Shown one piece after another: positions 31,665 to 34,838 of a stretch of DNA of 34,838 nucleotides. Made by a program: the position numbers and the translations under genes. The stretch comes from Planctomycetaceae bacterium (GTDB lineage Bacteria > Planctomycetota > Planctomycetia > Pirellulales > UBA1268), in the NCBI GenBank assembly GCA_005791575.1, contig SXWA01000188.1, positions 1 to 34,838 on the forward strand, in the 5' to 3' direction. The first letter of the stretch is position 1. Every line of letters starts with the position of its first letter. The notes beneath the pieces are model-generated. The model was given only the letters and a program-made list of their open reading frames with translations, was not told where the DNA came from and did no database searches.

Positions 31665-32284
31665 GCGGCACCGTCGCTCTGGTCTCCGCCGCCGTCAGCG
31701 GCAGGACACACCCAGCCGATCCACGGCAGCCGGGCAGCGGCCCGTGGAAACCTGGCATCCACCCAGCCGAGCCGCGACACCTCGGCGAGGTCGGTCGCCG
31801 GCGGGGGCACGCTCTTGACCAGGAGCAGCGGCCTGCCGGCAGCCGTGGCGACGGCCGCGGCGATCGAATCACTGGTCACGTCCCAGCCGGCGGGAAGGGA
31901 CCCGATCCGGCACGCGGCGAGGCAGCCCGCGGCGTCGAGGATCCCGCCGCCGGCCGCTGAGCTGACGATCTCCAGGCCGAGTTCTGCGGCCACCAGCCGG
32001 GCTGTGGCGGCCATGAGCTCGATCGCCACCCCGTGGACGAGCGCCGCGTCGAGCCCACCGGCGGCGTCGATGGCACGCAGTCCATCGACGATCGCCCCAC
32101 CGCCGACGACCAGCAGGGGAGGCGCGGGTGCCGCGAGGGCCCGATGGAGTCGGCGGAGGTGCGGCGGCCATCCGGGCCGGGAGAGCAGGCTGCCGCCGCA
32201 CTTGAGGACGAGGGGACCGGGTGGCTCGATGCTGCCGCCGCCGGCACCGAGCCGTCCGCCCGTCCAATCCGGCGGCAGGATCAT
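31658..32284 (-). CDS. Amino-acid-kinase-fold protein, MfnE-like
   Basis: 208 aa. Amino acid kinase fold: LVLKCGGSLLS at the N-terminus (phosphate-binding Lys and Gly-Gly), LLVVGGGAIVDGLRAID, ALVHGVAIELMAAT, and WDVTSDSIAAAVATAAG with PLLLVKSVPPP at the nucleotide site. In archaea MfnE of this superfamily phosphorylates 5-(aminomethyl)furan-3-methanol phosphate to the diphosphate used in methanofuran synthesis. Assignment to MfnE is inferred mainly from its place directly after MfnF- and MfnD-like genes; the fold alone could also be an uridylate or glutamate kinase. The start ATG overlaps the upstream stop by four bases (ATGA, 32281-32284), so it is translationally coupled. Confidence 0.8.
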   Translation of the reverse strand: MILPPDWTGGRLGAGGGSIEPPGPLVLKCGGSLLSRPGWPPHLRRLHRALAAPAPPLLVVGGGAIVDGLRAIDAAGGLDAALVHGVAIELMAATARLVAAELGLEIVSSAAGGGILDAAGCLAACRIGSLPAGWDVTSDSIAAAVATAAGRPLLLVKSVPPPATDLAEVSRLGWVDARFPRAAARLPWIGWVCPAADGGGDQSDGAAD

Positions 32285-33318
32285 GGCAGCTCCCCGAGAG
32301 CGACCAGCGCCAGCGCATGGGCCGGCGCCACACGGGCCACCTCCGCTCCCAGGCGGGTGGCGAGCGAAACGGTCGGAGCCTGCCAGCCCATGAGGTCGAG
32401 GGCCCGCCGCGCCAGGCATTCGCCGTGGCCGGAGAGCACCACCGCCGCCGGCGGCCGGCCGAGCGACGTCGCCACGCGTTGCAGGGCGGCGGCCACCAGA
32501 CGGGCCTGCGCGCGAGCGCACCGCTCGGCCAGCAGCGTGGCGTCGGCCGCCGGGAAGGAGTCCGGTTCGACGAGCAGCATCCGCGCCAGGCGCGCCCGGG
32601 CGAACTCCCGGGTGGACGGCCGTCCGTCGGCGGTGTCGGTGTCGTGCGGATCCTCCGCCAACACTCCCAGCCACAGCCAGGCATCGCGGGAATCGGCGAA
32701 GCGCTCGGCGACGATCGGGCGGACGACACCGGCGTGGATGCACCGGCGGAGCAGGGCGGCGACCGGTGTCCGCTCGATGCCGGTGTAGACCAGTTCCCCC
32801 ACGGCGAGCCGGCCGGCATCGTCGGTCGCCGTGGGCACCGGCCGACCGTGATCGAGGGGAACGATGTCGGTGGTGGTCGAACCGACGTCGACAAGGAGCG
32901 CTGGCCAGGCGGGGGCATGGGCTGCCGCCAGTCGGGCGAGGGCCTGCCAGTTGGCGGCCGCCGTCGCGAGCGGTTCCGCCACCGCCACCTCCGGCGGCAC
33001 GAGGGATCCGTCCACCCGGAGGATCCCCACCTCCTCCGCCACGCCACGGGCCGCCTCGACCACGGCAGCCACGATCGTCGCGACACCGTCGCGCCGCGAG
33101 GGGAAGCAGTCGGCGATCTCGCCGGTCATCGTCGCCACGAGCCGTCGCGGACAGCGGGCATCGACGAGCTGCCTGAGCGCCGGGAGCAACGCCGCAGGCT
33201 GCCGCCACAAGGGGAAGGGCGCGGCATGGGTGAAGCCCCGTCCGTCGGCCGCCTTGAGATTGGCGCCACCGATGTCGAGTGCCAACACCGGCGCGGTGAC
33301 GGGGTGGCTGAATGCCAT
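32281..33318 (-). CDS. Hydantoinase/oxoprolinase-fold protein, MfnF-like (H4MPT-linked C1 pathway family)
   Basis: 345 aa. ASKHA-type ATPase fold of the hydantoinase A/oxoprolinase class: first phosphate motif VLALDIGGANLKAADG (N-terminus), second LLVDVGSTTTDIVPLDHG, and VVLSGHGECLARRAL near the C-terminus. It fits the family once named probable H4MPT-linked C1 transfer pathway protein, whose archaeal member MfnF joins the furan diphosphate to glutamyl-tyramine in methanofuran synthesis. Methylotrophic bacteria carry a related gene for methylofuran. A cytosolic soluble enzyme. ATG 33318 starts just before the first motif; ATG 33354 is an upstream alternative overlapping the ligase gene. It lies 19 bases after the ligase gene and overlaps the kinase-fold gene. 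Confidence 0.85.
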   Translation of the reverse strand: MAFSHPVTAPVLALDIGGANLKAADGRGFTHAAPFPLWRQPAALLPALRQLVDARCPRRLVATMTGEIADCFPSRRDGVATIVAAVVEAARGVAEEVGILRVDGSLVPPEVAVAEPLATAAANWQALARLAAAHAPAWPALLVDVGSTTTDIVPLDHGRPVPTATDDAGRLAVGELVYTGIERTPVAALLRRCIHAGVVRPIVAERFADSRDAWLWLGVLAEDPHDTDTADGRPSTREFARARLARMLLVEPDSFPAADATLLAERCARAQARLVAAALQRVATSLGRPPAAVVLSGHGECLARRALDLMGWQAPTVSLATRLGAEVARVAPAHALALVALGELP

Positions 33319-33337
33319 TGCGGGGCCGAGCAGGCCG

Positions 33338-34432
33338 TCAGGCGTGGTGGGCATCGGCGCTCGGATCCTCGGTCGTGCCGATCGCGAACGATCCGTCTCC
33401 ATGGGGCTCACCCGGCCAATCGACCGGTTCTCCGGCGCCGCGCGCCAGGAGCGCCCGCAGCAGACTGCGGCTGCTTTGGGCGGAGAGGCCGACGAACGAG
33501 GTCGTGAGCCGCGGATTGATCTCCAGCACGCGATCGTGCGCCCCATCGTCCCGGCTGCCGAGGATCATGTCGACTCCCACCCAGCCGACCGCCGGGCCCG
33601 TTGCCCACTCGAGGGCCGTGATCGCCCGACGGGCCAGCTGTGTCGCCCGCGCCGCCGCGGCAGCGGGGAGGCCGAGATCGCCCCCGAGGAACCGGGGAGA
33701 ACGGCCGGTGGAGAACCGCTGCCGCACCGGAGGGAGGGGGAACGGGCCCTCCGCACCGCACAGGCACGACACGCCGACCGGAGTGCCGGCCGCATGCGCC
33801 TCGAGCCGACGCGAAAACTCCGCCGGCAGCAGCTCGGCGGGACCGCGGAGCACCGCCAAGCCGTCACCGCCACAGCCGGCCCGGGCCTTGACCACTGCCG
33901 GCAGCGCGAACCCGACCGGCCATTCTTCGCCCGGCTCGAGAAGGCGTCCGGCCGGCACCGGCACCCCAGCGGCCGCCAGGGCGCGGACCGTCGCCTGCTT
34001 GTCACCAGCCACGGCGATGAACCGATCATCCGGCGCCGCCACCCTGCCGCCGGCGGTGCGGACCAGTGCCACCCGGGCGGCGAGGATGCCGTCGGTCTCC
34101 GGGGCGACGACCACCGTCCAGTCGGCGTCCCGGGCGGCGGACCGGAGGGCCTCGGGTTCCGCGCCGGGCGGCACCACGACCACCCGCACCCCGGCCGGCA
34201 CGCCGGCGGCGCCGTAGGCCGGGAGCAGCGGTGACAGCCCTTCGGCCACCAACACGGAGACATCGAGATCGGGAGCCCGCGCCCCGTCGGCCACCAGCGC
34301 TGCCAGCATTGCCCGCCCCTCGGCGACGATCGCCGACTCCGCCGCCGGACCAACGCCGGCAGGGTAAAGGGGAGCGGCGGTGGGCACAACGGTCCCGCCT
34401 GAACAGGACCACTCGTGGAGCACGATCCGCAC
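33338..34432 (-). CDS. ATP-grasp ligase, MfnD-like (tyramine/tyrosine-glutamate ligase type)
   Basis: 364 aa, GTG start. An N-terminal Rossmann-like part (VRIVLHEWSCSGG, then VRVVVVPPGAE and TVVVAPETDGILAARV) leads to an ATP-grasp fold: DKQATVRALAAAGVPVPAGR, the nucleotide-binding LPAVVKARAGCGGDG, and the metal-binding end DRVLEINPRLTTSFVGLS. The EINPRLTTS motif and length fit the ligase that in archaea (MfnD) attaches glutamate to tyramine for methanofuran; related ATP-grasp genes occur in bacterial methylotrophy clusters. The substrate in this organism could be tyrosine rather than tyramine; no tyrosine decarboxylase gene is in the window. It starts 12 bases after the MIP18-like gene and precedes the MfnF-like gene by 19 bases. 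Confidence 0.85.
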   Translation of the reverse strand: MRIVLHEWSCSGGTVVPTAAPLYPAGVGPAAESAIVAEGRAMLAALVADGARAPDLDVSVLVAEGLSPLLPAYGAAGVPAGVRVVVVPPGAEPEALRSAARDADWTVVVAPETDGILAARVALVRTAGGRVAAPDDRFIAVAGDKQATVRALAAAGVPVPAGRLLEPGEEWPVGFALPAVVKARAGCGGDGLAVLRGPAELLPAEFSRRLEAHAAGTPVGVSCLCGAEGPFPLPPVRQRFSTGRSPRFLGGDLGLPAAAAARATQLARRAITALEWATGPAVGWVGVDMILGSRDDGAHDRVLEINPRLTTSFVGLSAQSSRSLLRALLARGAGEPVDWPGEPHGDGSFAIGTTEDPSADAHHA

Positions 34433-34444
34433 GGGAAGGCCGCG

Positions 34445-34837
34445 TCAGAAGATACCGAGCTGGTCGCGCGCCGCGTCGGTCATGCGGTCGGGCGTCCACG
34501 GCGGGTCCATCACGATCCGCACCTCCACGCCACGGACGAGCTCGTGGCAGCCCACCGCGCGCTTCGTGTCGGCGATCAACTGGGGACCGGCCGGGCAGGC
34601 GGGGCTGGTCATCGTCATGTCGATCGACACCCGGCGGCCGGCGGGGTCGTCGGCGGCGGGGTCGATCGTCACCCCGTAGATCAGGCCGAGATCGACGATG
34701 TTGACGAACAGCTCCGGATCCTTCACCTCCCGGAGCATCTCCCGGACGGCATCCTCGGAGAGCCCGTTCGCGGCTGGCAACACCATGCCGGCTGGCGACA
34801 CCATGCCGGCTGGCAACACCATGCCGGCTGGCAACAC
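34445..34837 (-). CDS. MIP18/SufT-like iron-sulfur assembly protein, 5' end uncertain
   Basis: About 113-130 aa. One MIP18 (DUF59) domain: AVREMLREVKDPELFVNIVD, LGLIYGVTIDP, VSIDMTMTSPACPAGPQLI with the reactive Cys region, and VEVRIVMDPPWTPDRMTDAARDQLGIF. Relatives (SufT, PaaD, Cia2) help mature iron-sulfur proteins. The N-terminus is made of an 18-bp tandem repeat coding MVLPAG units that runs off the window, so the start may be any of ATG 34786, 34804 or 34822, or a codon outside; the most compact choice is 34786. It is first in the visible MfnD/F/E-like operon. A direct role in cofactor synthesis is not implied by its family. Confidence 0.85.
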   Translation of the reverse strand: MLPAGMVLPAGMVSPAGMVLPAANGLSEDAVREMLREVKDPELFVNIVDLGLIYGVTIDPAADDPAGRRVSIDMTMTSPACPAGPQLIADTKRAVGCHELVRGVEVRIVMDPPWTPDRMTDAARDQLGIF

Positions 34838-34838
34838 C
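34772..34838. repeat. 18-bp tandem repeat at the 5' end of the MIP18-like gene, about 3.7 copies to the window edge
   Basis: Unit GGCTGGCAACACCATGCC at 34772-34789, 34790-34807 (one change), 34808-34825, and a partial copy to 34838. On the minus strand every full unit carries an ATG-GTG pair in the MIP18-like frame (ATGs at 34786, 34804 and 34822), so the array encodes MVLPAG/MVSPAG units and supplies several possible start codons. The array probably continues beyond the window. Confidence 0.9.

Overview
The window is a GC-rich, densely coded stretch of bacterial chromosome, most likely from a member of the Planctomycetota (Pirellulales-like). The call rests on gene content: a lysine-rich histone-like protein with a planctomycete-type C-terminal domain, a membrane-bound dehydrogenase fused to a C-terminal c-type heme domain, a DUF1598 secreted protein, an FHA-GAF sigma-54 activator, a formylglycine-type sulfatase, and genes resembling methanofuran (C1) cofactor biosynthesis enzymes. 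Many starts lack a Shine-Dalgarno sequence and TAGAAT-like -10 boxes recur, which I associate with this phylum. I see no tRNA, rRNA, CRISPR array or insertion sequence.

Layout. 1-2.4 kb (+): histone-like protein, pdxH behind a strong hairpin and a 16-bp tandem repeat, and a MacB-type ATPase. 2.4-6.9 kb (-): an NSS sodium symporter, a 51-aa one-helix partner, a MacA-like adaptor and a MacB-type permease; the ATPase meets its probable permease tail to tail with a 10-bp overlap. 7.0-10.5 kb (+): YqgE/AlgH, a secreted predicted beta-barrel protein and a sulfatase. 10.5-18.2 kb (-): a Spy-like periplasmic protein, PVC-type dehydrogenase/cytochrome, YVTN/di-heme cytochrome, OprP-like porin and a Cys-rich secreted protein, reading as one envelope and electron-transfer block. 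18.4-21.9 kb (-): a LolD-like ATPase and double-FtsX permease, followed by a 64-codon coding-like frame with no start codon. 22.2-23.6 kb (+): a TolC-family channel. 23.7-24.8 kb (-): a secreted proline/alanine-rich protein. 25.2-28.0 kb (+): pyrB, pyrC and a YacP-like NYN nuclease. 28.1-30.0 kb (-): the sigma-54 activator, divergent from the DUF1598 gene (30.3-31.6 kb, +). 31.7-34.8 kb (-): a tight operon of a MIP18/SufT-like protein, an ATP-grasp ligase, a hydantoinase/oxoprolinase-fold enzyme and an amino-acid-kinase-fold enzyme, matching MfnD, MfnF and MfnE of methanofuran biosynthesis.

The most notable signals are the MfnD-MfnF-MfnE-like operon; the unannotated small symporter partner; a hairpin whose 3' arm contains the ribosome-binding site of the dehydrogenase gene; the start-less frame after the FtsX stop; direct repeats about four helical turns apart between the sigma-54 activator and the DUF1598 gene; in-frame tandem repeats at gene ends; and a perfect 22-bp palindrome holding the stop codons of two convergent genes. 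Family assignments are from reading motifs by eye; no database search was run.
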